From the NCBI GenBank assembly GCA_027214385.1, contig JAPVXR010000016.1:1-64000 (forward strand): a stretch of DNA of 64,000 nucleotides, given 5' to 3'. Source of the stretch: Cryomorphaceae bacterium 1068. GTDB lineage: Bacteria; Bacteroidota; Bacteroidia; Flavobacteriales_D; Cryomorphaceae. Shown piece after piece: positions 1 through 7,916 of this stretch (within the stretch, counting starts at the first letter, position 1; every line of letters begins with the position of its first letter). The translations under genes were made by a program, and so were the position numbers. Below the pieces are notes generated by a model, which did not search any database, was not told where the DNA came from, and was given only the letters and a program-made list of their open reading frames with translations.

Positions 1-2319
1 ATCAGCAGGGGAGCCTAAAATACTTAGACTTTCCACGCTACAGTTGTCAGCAGACCCGCCGTCGATATCAGCCGGTAAAAGTGTCGCTTCGCCATTGGCA
101 TCGAGCTGAACGTTAATGTTTTGACAAACTGCTGTTGGAGCATCGCTATCAATTACCGTAACGATAAGGTTGCAGATTCCGCCATTCCCGGCTGCGTCAA
201 AGGCGATAAACTCTACATTGTTTGTTCCTAAATCGGAACAAGTGAATTGAGTTTTGTCGAGCGAGAAACTCGTGACTCCACAATTATCAGTTGAACCATT
301 GTCAGCGTCGGCGGGATCTGCCGTTGCCATTCCATTTTCATCCAAAACTAGTGTAATGTCCTGACAGTTTGCTTGGGGAGGCTGATTGTCATCCAGCGTT
401 ATTGTGAATGTACAGTCATTGGTGTTGCTGTTGACATCGGTTACGGTCCATGTCACCATGGTACCATCAGTTACCGTTTCGCCGTCTAATGATGAAGTCC
501 CGTTGATGCTATTAACAACAGATGCCACGCCACAATTATCGTCTACTGCAGTCGGATCGAATTCAGTGCCTTGAACTGTGTATGAGCAGGTGCCGGAATC
601 CGTACTTCTACTGGGGTCGCTCACACAAGTAATTGTAGGGTCTTCCATATCAGGACTTAGTGAAATATCGATTGGAAGAGCTTCATTAATAATATCTGTT
701 GCTATTGAGACACCATTAATAAAATCGCTGAAAACTATTCTCGAACGAGGGAATCCCGTTAAGATTGGGGTAATTGAAGTCGTTCCCGAGTTTCCTATTA
801 CTTCGAAAGTGATTCTAATAAAATCCGTGTTTCCAGTAATGTCAGTGGTAGATCCTGCCGTATAAGCTACCAAACCATTCGTATTGTCTTCAGTGACCGG
901 TCCACCCGGAGTATTGAATGGTGGGTTCGATGTAAATACATTTGATCCTTCCGGGGAAGTCACTTCTACTACTTGTAAATCATTCGGATCAAAATTGAGA
1001 CGCGCCTCAACAAGATTGAAAGTTCCATCTGTTTCAACAGAAACCAAGACAGTAAACACATCACATTCGCTCACGGAAGATGAAGAAGGGGTAAGTATAA
1101 GATCAGCTTGATCGCAGCTTTCACAACTTGTTTGACCAGTTTCGTCTTGACAAAATCCCGGGTCACATGCCAGGCACTCAACAGCTCCTTCATTGGCTTG
1201 GAAAGTTCCCGCAGGACAATCCGTACATACGGATGCTCCTGTAACATTAGAAAATTTACCTGCGGGGCACGAGATACATTCTGTTTGGCCTACAAGACCT
1301 TGAAAAGTACCTTCTTCACAAGGGATACACTCTACCGCTCCGCTTATGGCTGAGAATCTACCTGCCGGACAAGGATATGCATTTCCATCTCCCGGGCAGT
1401 ATGAGCCCGGAGGACATTCGATACAAACGCCATTTTCTGCATATTCTCCTGCTGCACATGGCAAGCATTCTGATGCTCCCGGAGGAGATGCGGTACCTGC
1501 ATCACAGGCTATGCAATTTTCTAATCCCGTTTGATCGGCGTAAGTTCCGGCAGGGCATGCAACACAGGCTGTTGCACCTGATTGGCTTTGGGCTTCTCCC
1601 AGAGCACAGGCAATACACTCAGTAGCTCCTTGAGCGCCTTGATAGAAACCAGGTGAACATTCGGTGCACTCTGATGCTCCCGTTGTGGCTGAAAACCTTC
1701 CTGCAGGGCATAGCGAAACTGTTCCATCACCCGGACAAAATGAACCTGCAGGACATTCCGTGCAGACTCCATTGTCATCGTAAAAACCAGGGTCCGTAAT
1801 TGTGAAGGTCGCGGTAAAGTTTGCACCTCCGTTACCGTCAAAACGGTCTCCGATATTCGTGAACGCTTTCCAAAACACTTCGAGATGATAGGTTCCGCAT
1901 GGAAGTCCGGCTGTGATATCAACATTGGCATTGACTTCTTGCCATCGTTGGTCTTTTACGATATTATCTAAGTTTGACTCAAAAGGTAAATTGATTGAAC
2001 TAAAAGATCCTGTTCCACCGCTAGCCAAGTGAACATTGTATGAAATTTCGGCACCCGTTACGTCGCCTCCAAATTCTTTGAACGTCTTTATTTCTCCACC
2101 ATTTAAAATTAGGCTATTGATATTTCCAAGATTGTTTCCATCGAAATTATTTGTTGAGCCATCTGCATTGGCGCCACCATGAAAAAACTGGTTGCCGGAA
2201 TTATCGATGTCTAAGACGGCATAGGTTTGGAAAATACCTGTTTGTTGAGCTTGAAGAGTGAGTGCAAAAAAAGCTATGTACAGCAAGGATGCTGCGAGCT
2301 TGAGTCGGTTAAATTTCAT
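1..2319 (-). CDS. Large secreted Cys-rich / cohesin-like / HYR-domain protein (3' end outside window)
   Basis: The reading frame is open from an ATG at 2317-2319 to the window edge, 773 codons without a stop, so the C-terminus is missing. It begins with a signal peptide ending near LQAQQ. Residues ~30-180 are an N-terminal domain of unknown type. Residues ~183-403 hold about a dozen short units of the form C-x-x-C-x-x-G-x-[FY]-x(6-8)-G-x-x-x-C, like the GCC2/GCC3 (ephrin-receptor-like) Cys repeats of eukaryotic surface proteins. Residues ~404-555 resemble a cohesin-type domain (NLVEARLNFDPNDLQVVEV). From ~556 onward come HYR-like beta-sandwich repeats (TAVDDNCGV, TDNCGVTSFSLD, SADNCSVESL). 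Such proteins in Bacteroidota usually end in a T9SS sorting domain, which would lie outside this window. Role: probably a cell-surface or secreted adhesin or matrix protein (inference). Confidence 0.85.
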   Translation of the reverse strand, partial: MKFNRLKLAASLLYIAFFALTLQAQQTGIFQTYAVLDIDNSGNQFFHGGANADGSTNNFDGNNLGNINSLILNGGEIKTFKEFGGDVTGAEISYNVHLASGGTGSFSSINLPFESNLDNIVKDQRWQEVNANVDITAGLPCGTYHLEVFWKAFTNIGDRFDGNGGANFTATFTITDPGFYDDNGVCTECPAGSFCPGDGTVSLCPAGRFSATTGASECTECSPGFYQGAQGATECIACALGEAQSQSGATACVACPAGTYADQTGLENCIACDAGTASPPGASECLPCAAGEYAENGVCIECPPGSYCPGDGNAYPCPAGRFSAISGAVECIPCEEGTFQGLVGQTECISCPAGKFSNVTGASVCTDCPAGTFQANEGAVECLACDPGFCQDETGQTSCESCDQADLILTPSSSSVSECDVFTVLVSVETDGTFNLVEARLNFDPNDLQVVEVTSPEGSNVFTSNPPFNTPGGPVTEDNTNGLVAYTAGSTTDITGNTDFIRITFEVIGNSGTTSITPILTGFPRSRIVFSDFINGVSIATDIINEALPIDISLSPDMEDPTITCVSDPSRSTDSGTCSYTVQGTEFDPTAVDDNCGVASVVNSINGTSSLDGETVTDGTMVTWTVTDVNSNTNDCTFTITLDDNQPPQANCQDITLVLDENGMATADPADADNGSTDNCGVTSFSLDKTQFTCSDLGTNNVEFIAFDAAGNGGICNLIVTVIDSDAPTAVCQNINVQLDANGEATLLPADIDGGSADNCSVESLSILGSPAD

Positions 2320-2340
2320 TGGTTTCTAATTGGTTAAATA

Positions 2341-2349
2341 CAAAGTAAT
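2341..2349 (-). promoter_or_regulatory. Putative -7 promoter element of the Cys-rich protein gene
   Basis: On the minus strand this reads TTACTTTG, seven of eight matches to the Bacteroidota -7 consensus TAnnTTTG, about 22 bases upstream of the ATG. No convincing -33 TTG was seen at the expected spacing. Confidence 0.35.
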
Positions 2350-2400
2350 TGGCATTGGTTGACTTTCCCGGGGGATAATAATGGACTTTCAGGATAATCA

Positions 2401-2431
2401 ACACCTTTCATTAGGTGTAAATTATACACCT
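2401..2431. promoter_or_regulatory. Operator-like array of three AGGTGT half-sites
   Basis: Half-sites ACACCT (2401-2406), AGGTGT (2413-2418) and ACACCT (2426-2431) alternate in orientation. The second pair extends to perfect 7-bp arms (2413-2419 and 2425-2431) with a 5-base spacer. The array lies about 55-85 bases upstream of the putative -7 element of the minus-strand gene, where an activator or repressor would bind. The regulator is unknown. Confidence 0.4.
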
Positions 2432-2485
2432 ATTAAAAAGTGTCGCAAAGTATTAAAAAATAAAGTGTAGCACAATCGAATTTTA

Positions 2486-2725
2486 TTAACGACTGTTCAT
2501 ATCATCATTGTTGTTGATTGAATCCTTATCGATATAGCTCAACACTTCATCGTGTTTATGAAATAATTCAAAGAAATCGGGTATTCTAATAAAGAAGAGC
2601 TGAATCCATTGAGTCCATTTATTTTTTATTAAAAGCCAAAATGCAAATAAAGACTCTCGATTTGCTCTTGTTCCGAGCATGCCCACAAATTCATGGGATT
2701 GCCAAATCACCTTGTTAATTAACAT
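2486..2725 (-). CDS. Possible small hypothetical protein (79 aa)
   Basis: A minus-strand frame begins at the ATG at 2723-2725 and encodes a Trp-, Phe- and Leu-rich protein (LIKNKWTQWIQLFFIRIPDF) with a polar Asn/Asp-rich tail. It is the only frame of any length in the ~480-base gap and does not shadow another gene. I recognise no domain and see no clear ribosome binding site. It could equally be a chance frame in AT-rich DNA or the remnant of a longer gene. Confidence 0.2.
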   Translation of the reverse strand: MLINKVIWQSHEFVGMLGTRANRESLFAFWLLIKNKWTQWIQLFFIRIPDFFELFHKHDEVLSYIDKDSINNNDDMNSR

Positions 2726-2796
2726 TTTCGAACTCTTTGGATAAGGCACTAGGTGATCCTGTTCTTACTCATCGTCCATTTTCATACCTTTCCACC

Positions 2797-3837
2797 ATGC
2801 TCGGAATTCTTCGAAAACTCAGGCGAAAAGAAAGCCGCTTTACCCGATACTTGCTCTACGCAATAGGTGAGATCTTTCTCATCATCATCGGGATATATTG
2901 TGCAGTTCAACTCAATAACTGGAACGAGGGAAAGAAGCAAAGCCACCGTGTAGAGTCTCTTATAGACAAGTACGAGGCTGAGCTGTACCTAACGATCAAC
3001 AATGCGGAATGGGATTTAAAAAATGGTCTGATTTACGATTCGCTCATTCAAGCCACATTGGCCGATCAAGTGACCATAGACGATTATTGGGAGACTCCCA
3101 TTTTGGAGACCATGATTACCAAAACCTTTAGCTTGGATCCAGCCAGAGATAATTTGGATAAGATTCTTGAACAAGAAGAGAGCTTGCCTGAAAAGTACGA
3201 ACCTATCATTGTAGGGATGAAGAGTGAATTGTTTTGGATGAATAGGGATGATTTTTACCGGGAAACCTTTTGGAAATCGGCCGAAGAAAACATGAATTAT
3301 TTTAATATCAATTATTCTTGGGCCCGGAAAGCTGATTCGCTCGATCGACATGAAGCCTATACTTTTTACCTCACCAATCCCGAATTTAAGAATCGACTAT
3401 ATGCACACTGGGTGCATATGGAGCGTTACCTCAAATCAATTCACTATTACAGGAAGAGTGCAATAATGCTGTTGATTGACCTCAAAGTTTATAGGGATGG
3501 TTTAAACGCGGATGAGCTGCGCTCGTTCTATGCCGCACTCGGATTGAATGAACCTGTAACATTGGACTGTGCGGGCGGTTTTAATGGAAATCGGAGCCAG
3601 GGTGAAGAGTTTACATTCGTTACCAATCTCTCGTCAGATACGGTGAGGTTTGATAATTTCGATAGTGAAGATCAAATGAACCGTAAGTATGTACTCGCGC
3701 CAAACGACTCCAGATATACGCGCACCAGATGGGGTAATGGCGATTTAATGCCTCCCCGAATCATAGAAGGTATGGTGAATGGCACTTGTGTCGAACGACT
3801 CGCTGAAGTGAATGACGGGTATCTAGTTTTTGACTGA
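2797..3837 (+). CDS. DUF6090 family membrane-anchored protein
   Basis: The 346-aa product starts MLGILRKLRRKESRFTRYLL, followed by one membrane segment around residues 22-42 ending IGIYCAVQLNNWNE. A basic N-terminus, a YLLYAIGE motif before the helix and QLNNWNE after it are typical of the DUF6090 family, which is abundant in Bacteroidota and has no known biochemical role. The rest is a soluble, helix-rich domain. An in-frame ATG at 2737 is possible, but it would add 20 residues (ALGDPVLTHRPF) that the family lacks, so 2797 is preferred. It is probably monocistronic, with a bidirectional terminator downstream. Confidence 0.85.
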   Translation: MLGILRKLRRKESRFTRYLLYAIGEIFLIIIGIYCAVQLNNWNEGKKQSHRVESLIDKYEAELYLTINNAEWDLKNGLIYDSLIQATLADQVTIDDYWETPILETMITKTFSLDPARDNLDKILEQEESLPEKYEPIIVGMKSELFWMNRDDFYRETFWKSAEENMNYFNINYSWARKADSLDRHEAYTFYLTNPEFKNRLYAHWVHMERYLKSIHYYRKSAIMLLIDLKVYRDGLNADELRSFYAALGLNEPVTLDCAGGFNGNRSQGEEFTFVTNLSSDTVRFDNFDSEDQMNRKYVLAPNDSRYTRTRWGNGDLMPPRIIEGMVNGTCVERLAEVNDGYLVFD

Positions 3838-3941
3838 ACCAAGCTTTTATGCTTGCCTCAATCTTTAAGGTACTGCGAATTCCTTGAACCTTAGCGAGAG
3901 GTCATGTGAATGAAAGAGATACCGAGATGCCACCTTGAAAT

Positions 3942-3972
3942 AAAAAAGCCCAATCAACTGATTGGGCTTTTT
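3942..3972. terminator. Bidirectional rho-independent terminator
   Basis: A perfect 10-bp stem (3947-3956 with 3959-3968) has a 2-base loop, an A-run before it and a T-run after it. It can therefore stop transcription from both the plus-strand DUF6090 gene and the convergent minus-strand SDR gene. Confidence 0.85.
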
Positions 3973-4012
3973 ATAGTTATCACGTGTAATCATATATCCC
4001 TCAATCGGAGAA

Positions 4013-4897
4013 TTAAGCTTCCTGATTTACTTTGAGCTTGAGCATATCACCCATACCGAAAGAACCAAGAATGCCTTCGTGAATTTTATCCAAGTGCTCA
4101 TTGTAAGGACCGACGTGTTCACCCATTCCCATTAAGTCTACGGGGGTTCTAACCGGTCTTTCGCCATCAGGAGTTTCTATCAGTTTTAGCACGGCATCAG
4201 CCACCATCTGTGGATTCTGATTGGGATTCGAAGCCAAGGCTCCTTCAAAACTGTCGAACAACTGCTTTGGTGCATCGGCCATTGGGCCGTAGCTCGCATC
4301 GGTTGATTTATCCTTTGGCTGAATAAGCCCATCGAAGAAGGCCGTTGGAAATCCTCCGGGCTCCACAATCACTGAATCTACACCAAATGCGGAAAGCTCG
4401 AGCCGATAGCCTTCAGCGATGGATTCCACTGCCCATTTTGAAGCATTGTATGGACTATAGAACGGTAGGTTAATTCGACCCAATAGACTTGAAATTTGAA
4501 CCAAAAGTCCCGCACCTTGAGCGCGCAAGTGGGGGAGAGCTGCCTTGTTGACCCGCTGTACTCCGAAAACGTTGACATCAAACAGTCGTTGGAACTCTTC
4601 AATGCTAAATTGCTCTTGAATACCCAATACACCGATTCCTGCATTATTGACCACCACGTCGAGTCCACCCATCAGTTCGATGGCTTTCGCTACTCCTGTA
4701 TTCACACTGTGGTCGTTTGTCACATCAATATCCACAACGTGCGCGCCGAGGCTTCGCATCTTTTCAGCGTTTACCTTGTTCTTACCTTCAACGTTCCGCA
4801 TACTGGCCGTAACGGAATGTCCGTTCTCGATAAGGGTCTTTACCGTTAAAGCTCCGAAGCCGCTGCTTCCTCCTGTAATTAATACTTTCTTTTTCAT
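4013..4897 (-). CDS. Classical short-chain dehydrogenase/reductase (SDR)
   Basis: The 294-aa cytoplasmic NAD(P)-dependent oxidoreductase has the Rossmann glycine motif TGGSSGFG (8-15), NNAG (84-87), a Ser in the ISS segment (136-137) and the catalytic YxxxK (Y150, K154). Family and fold are clear; the substrate is unknown. The N-terminal motif followed by an Asp-rich second strand gives no firm cofactor preference. It lies 78 bases downstream of a MarR-type regulator on the same strand. The gap holds a palindrome like the one before the regulator, so the pair is probably controlled together and may respond to a toxic or reactive compound (inference). Confidence 0.93.
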   Translation of the reverse strand: MKKKVLITGGSSGFGALTVKTLIENGHSVTASMRNVEGKNKVNAEKMRSLGAHVVDIDVTNDHSVNTGVAKAIELMGGLDVVVNNAGIGVLGIQEQFSIEEFQRLFDVNVFGVQRVNKAALPHLRAQGAGLLVQISSLLGRINLPFYSPYNASKWAVESIAEGYRLELSAFGVDSVIVEPGGFPTAFFDGLIQPKDKSTDASYGPMADAPKQLFDSFEGALASNPNQNPQMVADAVLKLIETPDGERPVRTPVDLMGMGEHVGPYNEHLDKIHEGILGSFGMGDMLKLKVNQEA

Positions 4898-4938
4898 GTT
4901 GATTTGATTTAGGGTTTGATAATTGATTTATTAATTAA

Positions 4939-4953
4939 TGCATGTACATACAA
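4939..4953. promoter_or_regulatory. Putative MarR operator upstream of the SDR gene
   Basis: The plus-strand sequence TGCATGTACATACAA contains the palindrome ATGTACAT and, on the other strand, starts TTGTATGTACAT. It resembles the perfect palindrome upstream of the marR-like gene (TTGTATATACAA at 5428-5439), suggesting one regulator binds both. Confidence 0.45.
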
Positions 4954-4975
4954 TAAATTGATGCTAAATTTTTTT

Positions 4976-5401
4976 TTACGTCATTGTTCCAATAGCAGAG
5001 TTGATCGCCTCGGTTAGGCCTTTCGCCTTATCGCTGCCAATAATCGAATTATATCGCTTATGTAGTCGAAGCCATGCGGCCTTTATTTCAACGTTTAGCT
5101 TCATTCCTGAAGGGGTAGGGAATACTTCCGTGCATCTGCCGTTTTGATGCCGCTCTAAAATTCCTTTGCCCTCCATCTTCTCTATCAAACGCGTCACAGT
5201 AGAAGGCGTGAGCTGTAGTTCTTCGGCAATATCTTTTGGGTTAACACCGGGCTTTTTGTTGACCGTCATCACCAAAAATGCGTGCGATGAACTCAGTCCT
5301 GTAGAAGCGAATTCCTCGTGAGCCATTTTGGTCATCACTCTGGAGAGAGCATTGACCGAATAGGTCAAACAATTGCAATATGTCGATGGCGTTTTTTCCA
5401 T
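4976..5401 (-). CDS. MarR-family transcriptional regulator
   Basis: The 141-aa winged-helix repressor has a recognition region with LTPSTVTRLIEKMEGKGIL (about residues 64-82), the signature of MarR DNA-binding domains, followed by the wing and a C-terminal dimerisation helix. Two Cys residues near the N-terminus (C9, C11, in YCNCL) lie where redox-sensing members carry a reactive thiol; thiol sensing here is only a possibility. It is upstream of and co-oriented with the SDR gene, and a 12-bp palindrome lies 27-38 bases before its start, which fits autorepression. Confidence 0.9.
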   Translation of the reverse strand: MEKTPSTYCNCLTYSVNALSRVMTKMAHEEFASTGLSSSHAFLVMTVNKKPGVNPKDIAEELQLTPSTVTRLIEKMEGKGILERHQNGRCTEVFPTPSGMKLNVEIKAAWLRLHKRYNSIIGSDKAKGLTEAINSAIGTMT

Positions 5402-5427
5402 GTTCGGGTCAAAGGTAGAAAAGATAA

Positions 5428-5439
5428 TTGTATATACAA
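5428..5439. promoter_or_regulatory. Putative MarR autoregulatory operator
   Basis: TTGTATATACAA is a perfect 12-bp palindrome just upstream of the marR-like start codon at 5401. It is similar to the site before the downstream SDR gene. Confidence 0.5.
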
Positions 5440-5481
5440 GTAATTTATTTTCATGTGTGCTAAACCGATTGGGTGAAGCGG

Positions 5482-5856
5482 CTATCGACTCACAATATCC
5501 TTCCCAAAAGGAGTCAAAGCCAATGAAGCCATCTTAAAATGTTGTTTGGCAAAGGGAATTCCGATGATGGTGATAAAGAGAAGCGCTCCAAAAAGAAGAT
5601 GCGTCAAACTGATCCAAATGCCGCCAACCAAAATCCAAATCACGTTGAAAATGATGTAGAGACATCCGTTTGATCTGTCGTGAGTAACCACCTGTTTGCC
5701 GAAAGGCCAAAGCGCTAAGCCGGCTAACTTTAGGGTTTGAATCCCAAAAGGAATCCCGACGATGGTGATCATCATCAAGATACTCGAAACCAAGTATTCA
5801 AAAGCGGTGATGAGTCCGCCAAATATGAGCCAAATGATATTGCCGAGAATGCGCAT
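5482..5856 (-). CDS. YccF family inner-membrane protein
   Basis: The 124-aa product, starting MRILGNIIWLIFGG, carries two copies of the YccF-type (DUF307) motif: hydrophobic helices followed by IGIPFGIQTLKLAGLALWPFG and IGIPFAKQHFKMASLALTPFG. About four membrane segments are expected. The exact function is unknown. A longer frame starting at 5916 would add 20 polar residues absent from the family, so ATG 5854-5856 is chosen. It stands apart from the marR gene by 80 bases, in the same direction. Confidence 0.88.
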   Translation of the reverse strand: MRILGNIIWLIFGGLITAFEYLVSSILMMITIVGIPFGIQTLKLAGLALWPFGKQVVTHDRSNGCLYIIFNVIWILVGGIWISLTHLLFGALLFITIIGIPFAKQHFKMASLALTPFGKDIVSR

Positions 5857-6093
5857 TGAGGCGAAATTAATAAAAGTCTGAGCGGATTGGCAACGCCCTT
5901 GAAAACTCTCCGTCATAGACGCATAATTTCAAGTCATGCAACGCACGTACATATACCTCACCTCTTTTTGGGTAGAACCGAAGCCGATTCGGTTTGAGTG
6001 CGATTGCCTGCACTATTCCCTCGGCTAAGATCACGCCCTTAATCCGCACTAAGCGGAATCACTTCTATTTATTAATCAATTAAACTTAAATCG

Positions 6094-6609
6094 ATGACAC
6101 GTAACTACGCGGCCATCGAAGCCCGAATGTCTCATATAGACGAGCTTTGGGCAAGTGGCCGTTTCGAAGAAGGATTTGAAATCCTTGAATCTGTATTAAT
6201 GGATGAGCCCGGATACGGAAAAGCTCACTCATACATGGGTTGGTATGCCTACGCCCGAATGCAAGATTACGAACTTGCCGAGCGTCACTATAACTTGGCC
6301 TTGAATTTTAGTCCTGGTTTTGCCGGAAGCTACATCAACTTCACCATCGTGTTGATAGCTACAGGCCAATATGCCGACGCCATCAAAATGGCACGAAGAG
6401 GAATGAACGTAGGAGGCAGCAGCAAAGCTCAACTTTTGTCTGAAATAGGCCGAGCTTACGAGTACATGGGCATATTGTCCTTGGCAAGAGGTGCATACAA
6501 AGAAGCGTACCTCATGGCAGAAACTGATGAAGCCATGGAGGCTGTGAAAAGCGCCATGGTCAGAGTAAGAAAAAAGAGACAAATCAAGTCTCTTGGTTTT
6601 GCTTTTTGA
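6094..6609 (+). CDS. Small TPR-repeat protein
   Basis: The 171-aa soluble protein, without signal peptide, is built of tetratricopeptide-like helical hairpins (FEEGFEILESVLMDEPGYGKA at about 27-47, YELAERHYNLALNFSPGFAG at about 64-83, and two weaker units). The basic C-terminus is VRKKRQIKSLGF. TPR proteins act as protein-interaction scaffolds; partners are unknown. It is probably monocistronic and ends in a strong terminator. Confidence 0.8.
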   Translation: MTRNYAAIEARMSHIDELWASGRFEEGFEILESVLMDEPGYGKAHSYMGWYAYARMQDYELAERHYNLALNFSPGFAGSYINFTIVLIATGQYADAIKMARRGMNVGGSSKAQLLSEIGRAYEYMGILSLARGAYKEAYLMAETDEAMEAVKSAMVRVRKKRQIKSLGFAF

Positions 6610-6613
6610 ATGA

Positions 6614-6642
6614 AGCCCTCGCCCTGGCGGGGGCTTTTTTTA
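6614..6642 (+). terminator. Rho-independent terminator after the TPR gene
   Basis: A GC-rich 10-bp stem (6614-6623 with 6626-6635, one G-T pair) is followed by a run of seven T. Confidence 0.85.
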
Positions 6643-6670
6643 TTGTGTATTCTCTTTCTCATAACCGAAA

Positions 6671-6683
6671 ATTCAACGGATAT
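6671..6683 (+). promoter_or_regulatory. Putative -7 element before the EamA gene
   Basis: GATATTTGCGCC about 20 bases before the ATG resembles the Bacteroidota TAnnTTTG(C) -7 element. The pattern recurs before several genes in this window. Confidence 0.35.
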
Positions 6684-6697
6684 TTGCGCCTTTTAAA

Positions 6698-7606
6698 TTG
6701 ATGAATCCACGAACACTCGCGCATCTGGCTGCATTGGGCGTAGCTCTGATCTACGGGGCCAACTATGTAATCGCCAAAGATGTGATGCCTTTGTACATTG
6801 AGCCGCGTGGATTTATACTTTTGAGAGTAGCGGGTGCCACAACGCTCTTTTTCATCCTCAGCCTCTTTATTAAGAGCGACCAAAAAATTGAGAGAAAAGA
6901 CTGGCTGCGCTTAATACTTTGTGGTTTTTTTGGTGTAGCGGCAAATCAGCTTTTCTTTTTCGAAGGCCTCAACCTCACCACGCCCATCAATGCTTCCGTG
7001 ATCATGACGGCAAACCCGATTATGGTGTTGTTTATGAGTGCCGTATTGCTCAAAGAGAAACTTAAACCGATAAAACTCCTCGGGATTGTCATTGGTGCCG
7101 TAGGAGCGGTTTATCTCATCCTGAGTGCTGCGGGTGAAGGCTATGCCTTGCCTGGCGTGAGCCTGGGAAACTTGTTTGTATTTATGAATGCCGCCAGCTA
7201 TGGTGTTTATCTCGTTATTGTAAAGCCCTTACTCATCAAGTATGACGCCTTACTCGTCATCAAATGGGTTTTTGCAGCGGGTCTGTGTTTTGTACTTCCC
7301 GTAGGATTAAGTCAGTTTGGCAAGATAGACTTGACAAGCTGGACTCCTTCCATTTTTGGCGCAGTAACCTACGTAGTTATTTGCACAACCTTCCTTGCCT
7401 ATCTGTTGAATGTTTTTGCCTTGAGAACCCTGAAGAGCTCAACGGTAAGTACTTACATTTATCTTCAACCGCTTTTTGCGACCTTACTTGCGCTTTATCT
7501 GGCCAAAGATGCTTTGACATTTGAGACCACCATTTCGGCAGCCTTTATTTTTATTGGGGTGTACTTGGTAGGGCGGAAGCCAAAAACAGCAGAGGTTGCA
7601 AAGTGA
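6698..7606 (+). CDS. EamA/DMT-superfamily transporter
   Basis: The 302-aa integral inner-membrane protein has ten predicted helices in two homologous halves of five, the EamA arrangement. Diagnostic stretches are GANYVIAKDVMPLYI after helix 1 and INASVIMTANPIMVLFMSAVLLKEKL at the end of the first half, with a similar STYIYLQPLFATLLALYLAKDAL in the second half. Family members export metabolites, amino acids or drugs; the substrate cannot be told from sequence. It sits directly after the TPR-gene terminator with its own promoter-like element, so it is probably transcribed alone. Confidence 0.92.
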   Translation: MMNPRTLAHLAALGVALIYGANYVIAKDVMPLYIEPRGFILLRVAGATTLFFILSLFIKSDQKIERKDWLRLILCGFFGVAANQLFFFEGLNLTTPINASVIMTANPIMVLFMSAVLLKEKLKPIKLLGIVIGAVGAVYLILSAAGEGYALPGVSLGNLFVFMNAASYGVYLVIVKPLLIKYDALLVIKWVFAAGLCFVLPVGLSQFGKIDLTSWTPSIFGAVTYVVICTTFLAYLLNVFALRTLKSSTVSTYIYLQPLFATLLALYLAKDALTFETTISAAFIFIGVYLVGRKPKTAEVAK

Positions 7607-7916
7607 TTTTTTTGACTACCCGCTGCTCGCAGACTGCTACCTACCTCTAGTATACTTATCCCTAACCTATCCCTATGCAATCCCTAACCAACTCCTATTC
7701 ATTTCCTTTTTTTTCTCAAATTCTCCCACTTTGGTTCGAAGAGCCAAGTTTACTGAACGAGCCCAAATAAGCTTGAGGTGATTTTTCAGATTTCCGTTTA
7801 CTGTTCAGGAAACTTTTAACTGTCGAATATTGAAAAAGAGCCCTTGCTGGAATGACTTGATTTTGAGAAGTTAAATACTTGACGGATATTGTGTTGAACT
7901 ACCAATCATTCCAACC
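7607..7916. other. Intergenic region without recognised gene
   Basis: The first part is pyrimidine-rich and loosely repetitive (CCTAACCTATCCC-like runs around 7660-7700). The last 100 bases presumably carry the promoter of the lipoprotein gene. Short frames here are not convincing and no hairpin with a T-run was seen. Confidence 0.5.

Larger units (their letters stand above)
2320..2796. other. Intergenic region between divergent genes
   Basis: This AT-rich stretch separates the minus-strand Cys-rich protein gene from the plus-strand DUF6090 gene. It carries the AGGTGT array and a -7-like box for the left gene. A short minus-strand frame (2486-2725) is listed separately with low confidence. 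No RNA gene was recognised. Confidence 0.5.

Noticed and set aside
386-1931. Several frames on both strands inside 1-2319
   Set aside because: All lie within the open minus-strand frame of the large Cys-rich protein, which has clear domain structure.
7596-7781. 61-codon frame after the EamA gene
   Set aside because: Overlaps the EamA stop and reads through a pyrimidine-rich repeat; no domain.
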